Assembly: GCA_022315425.1 (NCBI GenBank)
Contig: JAIUPT010000033.1
Coordinates: 930,001 to 994,000 of the forward strand
Source: Pseudevernia furfuracea
Taxonomy: Eukaryota > Ascomycota > Lecanoromycetes > Lecanorales > Parmeliaceae
Length of the DNA stretch: 64,000 nucleotides
Direction of reading: 5' to 3'
The position numbers and the translations under genes were made by a program. The notes below the pieces were generated by a model. It was not told where the DNA came from and did not search any database. It saw only the letters and a list, made by a program, of their open reading frames with translations. Position 1 is the first letter of the stretch. Every line of letters begins with the position of its first letter. This document shows, in pieces, positions 43,722 to 54,109 of this stretch.

Positions 43722-44693
43722 TCACTTTTTACTCTCAACTTCCCCCTGCTCTCCAAGCATCACTAACGCCTCACATGCCTCTAGCCAAGCCCCATCTCCG
43801 TCATAGAGCTGACTCCTTAAATACGCCCACGTCATCCTTTGCACTACCGCCAACCGCTCCGGACTCTCATCTAACGTCTCGTTCGCATCCCACCCACTGA
43901 TACCCCCGAGGACATGTTTTGCGCCCTTGAGCGTAAGCAGGTCTTTCGGCCCCGGAGCAAGCGCGTACGGGTCGGCATGCCAGTCGGCGCCGCGGATCGT
44001 CAAATGGGGACTGACGTCCTCATCACCGTACACCACGAGCGCGGGCGTGGCCATTCTGCCGAAGTCCGCCCCATAGAAGGGGACGAGTTTCTTCCCGAAG
44101 TCTGAGAGATCCGCGCCGCCGTTCCCGATGCCGGCAAGGACGACGCCCGCCTTGATGCGCGTCTCAGGCTTATACCACGTGGACCCGTCGCGCGGGTCCT
44201 TGTTGCTGGCACCTAGGAGCATGGTGGCAGTCCATCCGCCTGCCGAGTGGCCCGCGACCGCGACTCGCCGCTTGTCGAGGCGGCCCTTGAGCCCCGGCAC
44301 GGCCGCCTCGACGCTGTCGAGGTGGTCGAGAATCCGCACCATGTCCGCGGCTCGCTCTTGCCAGAACAGCTCCTGGCCCTCGGGCGCCGGGAGCCTCAGG
44401 AACGCCGAGCTCAGGTGCGTCGGCTGCAGCACCGCGAAGCCGTGCGCCGCCCAGAACTCGTAAAGAGGCGCGTACCCCTCCAGCGACGAGAGCGAGTTGC
44501 TACGCCCCTGGCCGTGCGAGAGGAGGATGATCGGAAGGGCGTCCCCGGTTGAGGGCACCGTTACGCGCAGCTGGAGGTCGACGGGACGGTCTGGGGCGGG
44601 GAGGATGACGGGGCTGAAGGAAATGATGGGTTTAGGGGGGTTGGTGGGAATGTGGGCCGCGGCGCCGATGAGGGCGTGGTAACCGGTATGCAT
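43722..44693 (-). CDS. Alpha/beta hydrolase (dienelactone-hydrolase/PAF-acetylhydrolase-like)
   Basis: Intronless, 323 residues. Fold marks in order: oxyanion strand LPIILLSHGQGRS (about 53-65), nucleophile elbow VAVAGHSAGG with Ser150, acid in VVYGDEDVSP (Asp224 or Asp226), and His260 in LKGAKHVLGG. No signal peptide is clear, so probably cytosolic. The arrangement resembles bacterial-type chlorophyllase/PAF-acetylhydrolase-like hydrolases. The substrate is unknown. The coding region is more GC-rich than its flanks, with C/G-ending codons; this may reflect expression level or recent transfer, and the sequence alone cannot decide. Confidence 0.85.
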   Translation of the reverse strand: MHTGYHALIGAAAHIPTNPPKPIISFSPVILPAPDRPVDLQLRVTVPSTGDALPIILLSHGQGRSNSLSSLEGYAPLYEFWAAHGFAVLQPTHLSSAFLRLPAPEGQELFWQERAADMVRILDHLDSVEAAVPGLKGRLDKRRVAVAGHSAGGWTATMLLGASNKDPRDGSTWYKPETRIKAGVVLAGIGNGGADLSDFGKKLVPFYGADFGRMATPALVVYGDEDVSPHLTIRGADWHADPYALAPGPKDLLTLKGAKHVLGGISGWDANETLDESPERLAVVQRMTWAYLRSQLYDGDGAWLEACEALVMLGEQGEVESKK

Positions 44694-45394
44694 GGTGTTC
44701 CGTTTTGTTCAGTGATTTGAATTGAGTGGGAGGCGGAGAGACAGGAAATGATCGAGATGGTGAGAGATGTGACTGTAAAGCGATGAGTATAAAATTTATA
44801 TATAAATTGGGGATATGGAGATAAGGATAAGGCGGACTTAAGCTCGGCTTTTGACTCACTCCCAAACGACGGCAGAGCTTAGGTAGTACCCCAATACCGT
44901 CTTGGAAACAAGAAGAGACCTTCCATGAGGCAAGTGTGAGACATCTATCATGCTGCTTCCGAAGCAGTATAGTAGGGCTTACAAGACACCTCACCTTGTG
45001 TAAAGCGAGAGCACGCACCACGTCGAGCCCATTAAAGCTTGACCGGAGAATGTGAAATGTGATATGAAGACAGAATGAAGAAAATGTACCAGATCGCGAC
45101 GGTTCAAATGCTTCAACAAGTGCTTGATGTATATTATGCGTCGTCCACCCACTCCGTTATGCTCATGCCTGTAGCCCTAGCCACTTGATCAAGTAACTGC
45201 GCCTGAGCTCTGAGCGCGGCTGCCCTTTCAGCCCCTTCCACTGGGAGCTACGACTGCTATTCCACCATTTAGCTACTTCGCCAACTCAAGACATCAATCG
45301 TTAAGTCCCACATTGCGCATTATGTATCCTTCAGCCTTGGCATTATGCAGTGTGTAGTCCCACAAAATTCTTGTCTCAATCTTCAAAATCAAGA
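44694..45394. other. Divergent intergenic region
   Basis: Promoters of the alpha/beta hydrolase and the histidine phosphatase. No gene recognised; a stem-rich stretch at 45190-45290 was considered as a tRNA and rejected. Confidence 0.45.
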
Positions 45395-46301
45395 ATGTCC
45401 GACATGAACGCAGGAACGCCGAGAGTGTATATCGCTCGTCATGGTAGACATCCTCTCCACTCTCCCGGAGCCTATAAAAGCTAACGCCTACGATACAGGC
45501 GAGACCGAGTGGACGATCAACGGACGATACACGGGCAAATCGGAGCTCCCGCTTACACCCAACGGCGTCAAACAAGTACAAGAGACCGGCGAGGTGCTTG
45601 TGGGCTCAGGCAAACTCATAGATCCGGCAAAGCTCACCCATATCTTCGTCAGCCCTCGCCAGCGTGCGCAGAAAACCCTTGACTTGCTGCTTGATGATGG
45701 CCAGAAAGATGCACTCGTGCAGGAGGGGAAGGTGACGACCACGGAGGATATTGCGGAATGGGACTATGGCGATTACGAGGGATTGCTCACAAAGGAGATC
45801 CGTGCGCGCAGGAAAGAGAAGGATCTCGATAAAGAGAAGCCTTGGGACATTTGGGTGGATGGATGTGAAGGTGGAGAGTGAGTCTAAGTACCGGGTGACC
45901 CTTCCAATGGCTCTGCCGACATGGCCTAGGTCAGCGGAACAGGTCATGCATCGTCTTGACCGCCTCATATACAAGATATATGACCTACAGGAACCACATA
46001 TGCAAGGTGGCAGAGCGGCGGATGTCTTACTGGTATGAAGCGATATCTTCCTTTGCCTCGCCTTTGTCTTTTGAAGCATGCTGAGTCACTTCAGGTCGCT
46101 CATGGCCACATCCTCCGCGCTTTCACCAAAAGGTGGCTCAAGTACCCGATGGATTTTTCTTTTACTATGATGATGGAGCCGGGCGCCATTGGTATCATGA
46201 GTTACGCACACCACAATATCTCCGAGCCGGCGATATTGATTGGTATGGGATCTTTCAGGCAGCCTAGCTTGGAGAAGCAGCCCAAATTATCGGCCGTGTA
46301 A
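45395..46301 (+). CDS. Histidine phosphatase (phosphoglycerate mutase-like) family protein
   Basis: Four exons: 45395-45443, 45499-45877, 45930-46032, 46095-46301; introns 52-62 nt; 245 residues. The phospho-accepting motif RHGET (His16) is split by intron 1 (RHG/ETEW). The second histidine is in VAHGH (His180) at the start of exon 4. Other marks: FVSPRQRAQKTLDLLL, EDIAEWDYGDYEGLLTKEI and SFTMMMEPGAIGIMSYAHHN. This matches a fungal broad-specificity phosphatase group rather than glycolytic mutase. The physiological substrate is unknown (sedoheptulose bisphosphatase-like activity is known for a yeast relative, Shb17). Cytosolic. Confidence 0.92.
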
Positions 46302-46673
46302 GACGTTCGTGTTGGAAGAACACCGCTTTTACGAGTCACCGGTATCGCTCATTTTGATTCAGAGGTCAGTAGAAGACAACCGAAGATTCTTTCCCATAGA
46401 ACTACGAGAAGAAGTCCAGGGATTTAAGTATTCTGAACTACGGATTGATGCCCATCTGATACTGCAACATCTGGCCATGTTCCTATATAATCAGGGTGTA
46501 AGCCATGTCCTTTGACAAATCATGGGCCCGCGCCGTTGGTGGGGGCCCTTGATTAAGCAAAAAGATACAATAGCTGAGGTTCGCTGGTCATTTACTGAAC
46601 AACTCCTTTACAGGATGCTCAATATCCCTTCAGATATAGTCGTGCTTAGTACAGGTAAGGTAATCGAAATATC

Positions 46674-46692
46674 TATATATATATATATATAT
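46674..46692. repeat. TA dinucleotide microsatellite
   Basis: About nine TA units in the spacer downstream of the histidine phosphatase gene. Confidence 0.85.
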
Positions 46693-47403
46693 TACAATAA
46701 CAGGAGCGGATAGGCTTTTGGAAGCATATCCCACGGGATCTTTACCAGTATCAGTCTACCACGAAAGTGTCACGGCACCAGTAGCAAGATGACGCCGAAA
46801 ATTATGGTAAACAAGGGGACTGACTGATCGACATACATGCCACCTATTCTCATCGGAGAAGATTATGCTGGAAGTTGGCGGCTTTTCATAGCACGGCTAT
46901 ATTCTAGGAACCACAGACGCAGGATGGAGTACTCGTCCGACGTTCTCTTCTCCTTTTCTCCCTTGCCCAGCCTTCGTATCCGTCTGGATGCAGGGTCTTC
47001 ATTGTCTCTGTGAGTTGAGAGGTGGTGTGATTATCGTTGATACGCAAGTTGCACAACGTGTGCAGGTGAATGATCCGGATCCTTACTTGATGATTACTGA
47101 ACTCGGCACGCAAAGTCCTACACTGCAAAATTCATGCGCCAAGATCTCGTACTCTAGAGAGAACGTGAGTGGCGCGCTAGAGTCGGATTGTTCACACTCG
47201 TCACACCATGTCGCGCGCCTGATGTTCAACAAGCCATTCAAGATATGCGATGTTATCAGAGAAGGAGCGTGCCTTCATCGACAATCCTAACCCTACCTCT
47301 TTGGGAAGACTGCCCCAACTTTGTAAGCGGTTTGTCATCCAAGATCTTCTAGTAAGGAGTCTTGGCGTCCAGGACTTTTAATACCGACACATGTACTCCG
47401 TAC

Positions 47404-47463
47404 ACAGTGCATATAAACTGATCACAGTGCATGTAAACTGATCACAGTGCATGTAAACTGATT
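47404..47463. repeat. Three tandem copies of a 20-bp unit
   Basis: Unit ACAGTGCATGTAAACTGATC. Copy 1 (47404-47423) differs by one base (ATA for ATG), copy 2 (47424-47443) is the consensus, and copy 3 (47444-47463) differs at its last base. The copies create TGATCA palindromes at the joins. They lie in the promoter region of the NmrA-like gene. Confidence 0.9.
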
Positions 47464-47675
47464 GCGGGAATAACTTTTGTCAAGAGATCTTGCAAACACC
47501 GCGCCTCGGCCCTCGGGCCTTCGGCCTCTGCTGACAATTTCTCATTTGTCAATTGGCACAAGATCGAGGATATCGGCTTTCTTAAGAACTCTTGTCGAAC
47601 TTGAAGTGCTTCATAGAAAAGAACCAGAATTCACAGAATCAACACTCAGACTTCTACCTCAAAACAGTGCAAACC

Positions 47676-48608
47676 ATGTCCAAGATACTTGCAGTCTTTG
47701 GAGCTACCGGCCAGCAAGGCAGTTCAGTCATAAACTATGTGCTGCACGACCCAGAGCTCTCCCAAAAGTACAAGATTCGTGCCATCACCCGGGATGTCAA
47801 CTCGGAGAAGGCTAAGCAGCTCAAGGAGGAGAAAGTTGAAGTCGTCCAGGGTGACATGCTTAATCGGGCCTCCCTCGAGACAGCTTTAACCAACGTGCAA
47901 ACCGTCTTCGCCATGACAACACCTTTCTTCGACCCCGACGGTTTAGAGGAGTACAACAACGCTAAGACGATTGCCGACATCGCCGTCGAGAAAGGTGCCG
48001 AGTACATCATCTTTAGCACTCTACCGCTAGCCAAAGAGATCTCTGGCGGCAAGTACACCAAGGTCACCCACTTCGACGCCAAGGCAAAAGCTGAGCAGTA
48101 CATTCGAGGCCTCTCTATCAAGAGCGCCTTCTGCTCGCCGGGATTTTTCATGCAGAATTTTCAGTCTATACCTTTCTTGGCTCCACAACAGGCTCCCGAT
48201 GGCACCTGGGTTATTGCCCGCCATAACTCTCCTAAGGCCCGAATGCCCATGATCGACGTTGTTGGAGACACAGGCAAGTTCGTTGGCGCCATCCTCGCCG
48301 AGCCAGACAAATACGAAGGCAAGACGTTCTGCGCCGCCACGGCACTATACAGCTTAGAGGAGGTGGTTGCCATCATGTCCAAGGCTATGGGCAAGACCGT
48401 CGTCTACAAGCAGATCCCGCTTGAGGACTTTAAGAAGAGCCTACCGTTCGCGCAGGACAATTTCGTTGAATCGTTTAGCTACCAAGAGGAGTTCGGCTAC
48501 TTCGGCCCAGATTCTGACAAGTTGGTTGCTTGGGCTGCCAAGAACGCCCGAGGCAGACTCTCCACCCTTGAAGAGTACTTTGAGGCACATCCTCTTCAGC
48601 TGGCATAA
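47676..48608 (+). CDS. NmrA-like NAD(P)-binding protein
   Basis: Intronless, 310 residues from the ATG in AACCATGTC; the ORF extends 28 codons upstream but that part is not conserved. The N-terminal Rossmann motif is ILAVFGATGQQGSSV (Gly9, Gly12, Gly15). Next come the Arg of AITRDVNSEKA, expected to favour NADP(H), VVQGDMLN, and VFAMTTPF. NmrA itself is a redox sensor and negative regulator in fungal nitrogen control. Most fungal NmrA-like proteins are of unknown function, and this one lacks context to say more. Repeats upstream may be regulatory. Confidence 0.9.
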   Translation: MSKILAVFGATGQQGSSVINYVLHDPELSQKYKIRAITRDVNSEKAKQLKEEKVEVVQGDMLNRASLETALTNVQTVFAMTTPFFDPDGLEEYNNAKTIADIAVEKGAEYIIFSTLPLAKEISGGKYTKVTHFDAKAKAEQYIRGLSIKSAFCSPGFFMQNFQSIPFLAPQQAPDGTWVIARHNSPKARMPMIDVVGDTGKFVGAILAEPDKYEGKTFCAATALYSLEEVVAIMSKAMGKTVVYKQIPLEDFKKSLPFAQDNFVESFSYQEEFGYFGPDSDKLVAWAAKNARGRLSTLEEYFEAHPLQLA

Positions 48609-49437
48609 ACGGACACCATGAAGCAGCTCGGGCACTGTCTTTCCTCTCAACTTCACGAACGACCACGAGATTTCCTCGAGCGCAACCTCTTTCGATGTGG
48701 CAATAGATCGTTCAATCAGGCCCCTTCACTGCACAACATGGGTGGCGAGGTGACCAGAGTTCTTTTGAATAGTAGAGTAATATGCGTTTGCAAATTCGAT
48801 GACAATCATGGAAGGAAATGTGAGTGGGTGTCGTAGTGGGGAAAAGTGAAAGGACTTCGCAAGACTAGCATAGTCCGTTATGAACGTATGACTTATCCTA
48901 ATATCTTGCTCATTTGGAAGCTGATGTTGCCGCTGAGAGCCCGGGTCTTTCCCACGTGCGCAGGGACTGAAGTACAGTTTTGGTCTTGAACCGATCGTGT
49001 GTTTGCAGAGAATGTTTCAAGTTGAAACAGACAGCGGAGTGAATTCTGGCTCGAGGCTTTTCTCACTCGAACATGCAACCCAAACGCGCCTCGCACTTTC
49101 TCAATTGACCCGAATTGAGGGCCTGCATATGACGACGTTTGGAAGCGTCTACTTCATGATTCTCAATTGATGTTACTCTGAATTCCTATTGTACACAGTG
49201 GTTCATATTCAAATGGTAAGATACTTCCACGTGAGACCTCGCCTTCTGCGGCTTGTTCGCGTACTGTTATGGGATTCGATGATAACTCGCTTCCGGCCTC
49301 GCATTTTGAACATTGGAAAGCCCCACAACCCCCATTGCGGCTGATTTAGTAGCCGAAATACTGATCCGCCAGACATCCATGTTGGTCTCGATCGGCAGGA
49401 TCAGAAGCACGAAACGGCTTCCCTAGTCAGAGCTCGG
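48609..49437. other. Convergent intergenic region
   Basis: 3' sides of the NmrA-like and Cys-rich genes. Only short random ORFs. Confidence 0.5.
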
Positions 49438-50745
49438 TCATACGTCCATCGACTCGCAGTCAATGATGTTGCTCGGTAAATTTGGAGGTCCATCCGCTGT
49501 CGGCGCGTCAATGATTTCGATGTCATCTGAGCTAGCAGTCGGCTCAATATTCTCCTTGTCCTTGGCCATCCCCGTAGCCTTCATAATCTTTCTAACGTCA
49601 ACGGCTGGGTACAGTGCGGCGAGGTTGACAGATTCGATAGCGGCCTCAGGAGCGATACCATAAATGGAAATTTCCGTGTCGTCGATAAAGCCTTCATCAT
49701 CGCTGTTCGACTCTGAATCGGTCGAGTCATCCTCAGAGCTGCAGGAGTCTGCAGGCTCATAGTCCAGACAACCATATAGGTCGATGAAATGAGCTTCGCC
49801 CTTATCGTTTAGACAGTGGCAATTACCGTCTGTTTCGTTGTCCGCTTCGACTTCCCATTGACAATCGATGCATCTCCACAATCCGTCCCTCTCATCAAAA
49901 GCTATGGTATCTTCATCTTCGCTTTCCTCACCCAACCCACAGTTGCTGCATTGGCCGTCAACGCTCTCTCCACCACAAGCGCTGCACATGCCTAGACACC
50001 TTTGGCAGGGTCCATGGTCAAGCTGCCAGCCACAAGTCTTGCAACGTCTCAATTCATGGCCATTAGGGCACTTCCAGTTGACGAGCACCACGGAACATTC
50101 CTCACACCGCCAGTTGTATTGGTCAAAGAATATACCGCCGACCTCTTCGCTGAAATCCGAGTCCGCACTCATCCCGTTACTGGAAGAGATAGATGCTTCT
50201 GATGAAGAGGGGCTTCGGGGCTGAGATGGACTATCTTCGCTGGTCGCGTAGTACTCTCCATAAGCATCCATCTCCATCTCGCTTTCTGATGACTCGCTGG
50301 CAAGACTTTGGGAGGATTCTCCACCCGCCGGTCCTTCACCCACCGGTTCTGCACTCACGGACTTTTCACCGGAATCCTCTGGTTCTGCATTTGTTGGCTT
50401 TGGTGATACGGCGAAAGTCTTCTTTGCTAGTACCGCAACATTCTTTTCGTTCAGATGCTCTCCTATAGTCGCCAGGAAACGCAGGAAACGAGATCTTCTA
50501 GACTCGGCGATGAACTCCAAAGCATCTCTTGAGAATTTGGTAAAGTCCCTAACCAAAGGCCTACTCTTGTAATACGCGACTCCGACATCCTCGTCACTCA
50601 ACGAGGGGCCATCATCTATGTCAAGAGCGAAATAAGCAGCGTGTAGAGTAGATATCCACATGCTGAATTTGTGTAGAGTACTTATCCACTGTCGTCCCCT
50701 GCGGTACGAGAATCGAATTGCTAGAGCTAGAATTGCTTGCTGCAA
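49438..50745 (-). CDS. Cys-rich zinc-ribbon-like protein, unknown function
   Basis: Single ORF of up to 435 residues; the start is uncertain. Residues about 1-100 are basic and helical (KFSRDALEFIAESRRSRFLRF). About 110-205 is acidic and Ser-rich. A cluster of Cys pairs spans about 215-320: WRCEECSVVL, WKCPNGHELRRCKTC, GPCQRCLGMCSACGG, GQCSNCG, and WRCIDCQ, ending with CHCL. The spacing suggests several treble-clef or ribbon zinc sites. The C-terminal part is acidic, with one KEN sequence and an Ile/Asp-rich segment (SDDIEIID) resembling a SUMO-interacting motif. I do not recognise a named family, though Cys-rich proteins of this layout occur in multicopy in filamentous fungi. Two near-identical IS-TLH phrases at the N terminus (WISTLHKFSMWISTLH) come from a short internal duplication. 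Confidence 0.75.
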   Translation of the reverse strand: MQQAILALAIRFSYRRGRQWISTLHKFSMWISTLHAAYFALDIDDGPSLSDEDVGVAYYKSRPLVRDFTKFSRDALEFIAESRRSRFLRFLATIGEHLNEKNVAVLAKKTFAVSPKPTNAEPEDSGEKSVSAEPVGEGPAGGESSQSLASESSESEMEMDAYGEYYATSEDSPSQPRSPSSSEASISSSNGMSADSDFSEEVGGIFFDQYNWRCEECSVVLVNWKCPNGHELRRCKTCGWQLDHGPCQRCLGMCSACGGESVDGQCSNCGLGEESEDEDTIAFDERDGLWRCIDCQWEVEADNETDGNCHCLNDKGEAHFIDLYGCLDYEPADSCSSEDDSTDSESNSDDEGFIDDTEISIYGIAPEAAIESVNLAALYPAVDVRKIMKATGMAKDKENIEPTASSDDIEIIDAPTADGPPNLPSNIIDCESMDV

Positions 50746-51033
50746 TGCAAGACGCGCTATCGACGCGTTCTATCTCTCGATTACGAAGATTGACACGCAA
50801 AGTTTCTAAACAGCGCTAATAGCAGCCCTAACCCTACTTTCCCAGGCCCTCGGAGTTAATACTAGCTTCGGATGGATGACATCAATCCGGACCCCACCTT
50901 GACTTGGATGCCATAGACCATCATTACACTTACCGCCTACTTTACACCTACTTTACACAAGAAAACCCCCCCCCAACCCAAGCATACCTCCATAAGCTGC
51001 CAGACAAGAATCTATAAAAGCCAACTCATCAAA

Positions 51034-51368
51034 ATGCCTGACTCCAAAGAACAAGCTCAAGCCGCTGAGCAAGAGGCTCAGAATGCCAAAGGTACCTACC
51101 TACCTTACCCCCACTCTCCCCGTCATACATCATACAGCTCATCTAACGAACCCTTCAGACCCCGACCACCCCGCCCATCCGCAGCACCCAAAGGTACTCT
51201 ACAATTACTATCCATCCCCTCATCCACTTCCATCGACGACATGCTGACGCAACCCAGCACGGTGAATGGCTCAAGAACGCAGGCAAGAAATTTGGCAACG
51301 CTGCCATCTTTGGTGCTGGAGCCACTGCAGGTAGAGACGCGATTCAAGGTGCCATAAACCAAGCATAG
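51034..51368 (+). CDS. Small glycine-rich conserved protein (67 residues)
   Basis: Three short exons: 51034-51091, 51159-51193, 51258-51368; introns 67 and 64 nt (GTACCT..TTCAG and GTACTC..CCCAG). Spliced protein: an acidic-polar N terminus (MPDSKEQAQAAEQEAQNAK), a His/Pro linker (DPDHPAHPQHPK), and a glycine-zipper-like C-terminal segment (FGNAAIFGAGATAG) that could insert in or pack against a membrane. All three exons keep frame, which is unlikely by chance, and the promoter has a C-rich tract just upstream. I recall similar small fungal proteins without a known function. The unspliced ORF 51034-51357 is not the real product. Confidence 0.75.
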
Positions 51369-52350
51369 ATGTTCATTGAGTGGTAGGGTCGGATGCAATC
51401 CAGGGGGCTATAAATAGTGCCTGAGGGGCTCGGTACGGTTTGCCACAGGGAATCGCGCACGGAACATGGTTGGGACGGAAATGGGAATGTACACTTCAGG
51501 CTCGATAATGATGCCGTAGTTTATACGCAATGGAACGACATACCTATATGAAACATAGCTTTGAAGTTGTGCATTTGCTTTTCCGGTGCTCATGTTTCCG
51601 ATCCTTATCTCACATCAAGATGCATGCATGCTACGAGTCGGCCCGAATATTTCACATTCCGTTATTCTCAAGAGAAAATTGAGGCATGTTTCTGTGTGAC
51701 TTTGGGCGGTGAGGTTAAACAGTGGCAGACCGTGAAGGTGCATCAGCTGAGGATGCTCTTCTCCATGAAGTGTGCTTTGCAGATGCTTACCGGCCGCCTT
51801 TATCTAACCATCCTGTTGCTGCCTGCCTTGGTTCCCTATGGCCATATCTGCGTACATGTCCGCATCTCTAACAACCGTGCACTTCTCCTCTACTTTTCTT
51901 CATATACTATATGATCATGCGATGCAACGAATTCTCGACTTCCCCTTGGAAGTTGAGACGAGTATAAGTTATCTGATACAAGAGGAACTGAGAAGGGGAC
52001 TGTTTGAATCGGTTAGGAATTTTGGCGAATTACGACAAAGGCTTTGACCACCCGAATCGGGCAGATTGGCATTCTTCCACTCTACTTGTGGCTGGCGGGT
52101 CTAGAGTTAGGATTCGCAAAACAAACGTAGTGAGTGACACTGCAGGTATGTCACTGCTTGTGAAGCAACAAAGAAGGATACAGTTTTTCATTGTGCGCAT
52201 TCCAGGTCGCAACAACACAAACCCTATAACACACATCCAGTGTCTGCCGACATGGAAGAGTCATTGTGACTGCACTACATCTTTTCCTTTCCTCTGTGCA
52301 GCCACAGACAGTGGTAACTGCACAGGCCATCCTCTCTACTATAGAAAGTC
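51369..52350. other. Intergenic region
   Basis: About 1 kb without a supported gene. An ORF at 51561-51914 shows no recognisable protein. Confidence 0.5.
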
Positions 52351-53173
52351 ATGGATGCCTACGCAAGTACTGGAACATCCTCCAATGTTGACCCATCAGA
52401 AGGCACGAGAAAAGGCTACCTCGGATCCTCCTTCCACCTCAATCCACCAACCAAGTCCCGAAAACAGCTCTACCGCGAAGCTCTTCTCGGCGTGAAGGCC
52501 AACCAAGGGACGCCATACAACGCCAGCCAGGAAGACCTCGACGCCCTCGCATCCCTCCGTCCCAATCTCGGTCCATTCGCGAGCCAGATCCAGGCAACGA
52601 AAGAAGTCGTTGATCACAACCGGCCAGGTCGAACGCTGCCGTCTGCGGAGATCCAGGCCAATCGGGCGACTTCGCAAGGCTCTGAACCAGTGTGACTGGG
52701 GTCCCGACATCGTGATCAAAGCGTTTTGCGACCTGGACACCGTCTTCTTCCGCGGGAAACTTCAGGGCAAGGTCCGGGTCCGGTGGAGCCGTCCCGAAGC
52801 CTTGGCCCCCTTCATGGTCCCGGGGGAATTCGTCCTGGGCTCCACCGACACGCGCGTCCATGGCGAGAGGTTCGACGGCACGATCGTCAAGGCTCGCACG
52901 GACTCGAGGTTCAGACAGACCACCATCAGACTGAGTGCTCGTAACTTGTGCCTCGCGCCGATTTGCCAGAACCCCCGGACGCAGATGTGGTGCGTGACCT
53001 TGCACGAGATGTGCCACGCCTATGAAGGGGTCCGGGTCCAGGGAACTCCAGAGCCAGGGCATGGGAAACATTTTGGCTCGAAACATCATGCCGTGCACGC
53101 GCGGGCAAGGAGGTTGTTTGGACCCGGGGTGATCCCGCCATGTGAAAAGTACGAACGGTTCGACTGTGTTTAG
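52351..53173 (+). pseudogene. SprT-like metalloprotease copy 2, broken by one base
   Basis: Paralogue of the gene at 23790-24654. Residues 1-103 read in frame from ATG 52351: KSRKQLYREA, QGTPYNASQEDLDAL, QATKEVVDHN, LPSAEIQA. At 52660 one extra A moves the rest to another frame, where 52661-53173 continues with IGRLRKALNQCDWGPDIVI, the zinc motif TLHEMCHAYE, a downstream GHGKHF and a normal stop. Aligned with copy 1, the two halves join without gaps when one base is ignored. No intron of plausible length explains it (the only GT..AG is 29 nt). The metal ligands are intact. The intron of copy 1 at HEMC/H is absent here. It could be a recent pseudogene, a sequencing error or a strain-specific allele. 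Confidence 0.7.
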
Positions 53174-53583
53174 GTCAAGGAAAGAGACACGTTGGGGCAA
53201 GGGTGAAAGCTGGACAGCAGTAGGATCCAAGCTTTTCGGTGCTGCATATTCTCGTAACTACAGTCTTTATTACAGGTACCCTAGCAGCAGAGTAGATAAG
53301 TCACATTTTCTTGCCCTCAAACAGAACGCTTACCAATCACGGTGATTCATGAGTTTGCTATGATCAAAGACGTTTCAAACCCTGTTCCCCTTTGAGCATG
53401 CATCATGCAGCGTTCCGTAATGTCGAAGAGGAGCAACATGAGACGTCTTTCGGACAAGGATAGATAAGCAGCTGCCTCTCCTTGAACTCTGCTTTCAAAC
53501 TTCGCATCGCCCTGACATAAAAACAGCCTTCCAAAGATTCTTGCTCTTCAGAACAGACTCTCCTCTCCTACCAGTTCAGCAAA
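53174..53583. other. Intergenic region
   Basis: Short promoter region of the next gene. Nothing else seen. Confidence 0.5.
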
Positions 53584-54109
53584 ATGGCAGAGCAGGCCTA
53601 CCTCAATCGGTTCCAGAACTTTAGACCGAACTCGCAAGCCACCCTGAACGGGAATTTCAAACAGCTTGCCATCTCGGAAGGCTGGCGGCAGAACAGCACG
53701 AGATACAGGAAGGAGAAAAGGGACTACATGAACGCTCTGGCCGACGACTACATCGAAAGCATTGAGAGAGGTGGAGCGCCGGAAAGGCTGGCGGGCTTGC
53801 AAGGGCTGTGTGGGGACCTGAATGTCTCGCCTATCCCGACATCGATCACCCAATGCAAGAGGGTATGTCATGGATGCTCGGACAGTGTTTGTCTTTCCAA
53901 TCGCTAACCGGTTTGGCCAGCAATTGGGGATGAAACACGTCTGTATCATCGACCTCATCGACAGTCGACGCCGCCGCACCCGAGTCGATACATTTACTAA
54001 CCATCATGACCTCCAAGAGCACATCAAAACCCAAAAGCACTTCTTCCCCAAGGACGACGCGAAAGAGAAGGCAGAAGGCCTTTTGAAAGTCCTGCTGCGA
54101 AGGATCTAG
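53584..54109 (+). CDS. Conserved small fungal protein, unknown function
   Basis: Exons 53584-53862 and 53921-54109, with intron 53863-53920 (GTATGT..GGCCAG, branch GCTAACC); 155 residues. Start context is CAAAATGGC after a pyrimidine-rich leader. It belongs to a widespread fungal family of about 150-200 residues that I recognise by pattern: FQNFRPNSQATLNGNFKQLA, SEGW, then the block LCGDLNVSPIPTSITQCKR joined by splicing to QLGMKHVCIIDLIDSRR, and a tail KHFFPKDDAKEKAEGLLKVLLRRI. It is mixed alpha/beta with no signal peptide or membrane segment. Its function is not known to me. It directly follows the broken SprT-like copy on the same strand. Confidence 0.88.

Larger units (their letters stand above)
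46302..47675. other. Intergenic region with simple and tandem repeats
   Basis: No supported gene. It holds a (TA)n tract at 46674-46692 and three 20-bp tandem units at 47404-47463, about 210 bp before the NmrA-like start. Confidence 0.55.

Noticed and set aside
45180..45295. Possible tRNA on the minus strand
   Set aside because: The start resembles a D-arm (GTAGCTAAATGG), but there is no T-loop/B-box (GGTTCRANNC) and no acceptor pairing at the expected distance.
46034..46515. Possible extension of the histidine phosphatase beyond 46301
   Set aside because: The last exon ends with the family's normal C terminus (LIGMGSF) followed shortly by a stop; the following ORF at 46240-46515 has no family similarity.
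52396..53230. 263-codon minus-strand ORF antisense to the SprT-like copy 2
   Set aside because: The sense strand aligns with a paralogue and has a metalloprotease motif; the antisense frame is a composition effect.
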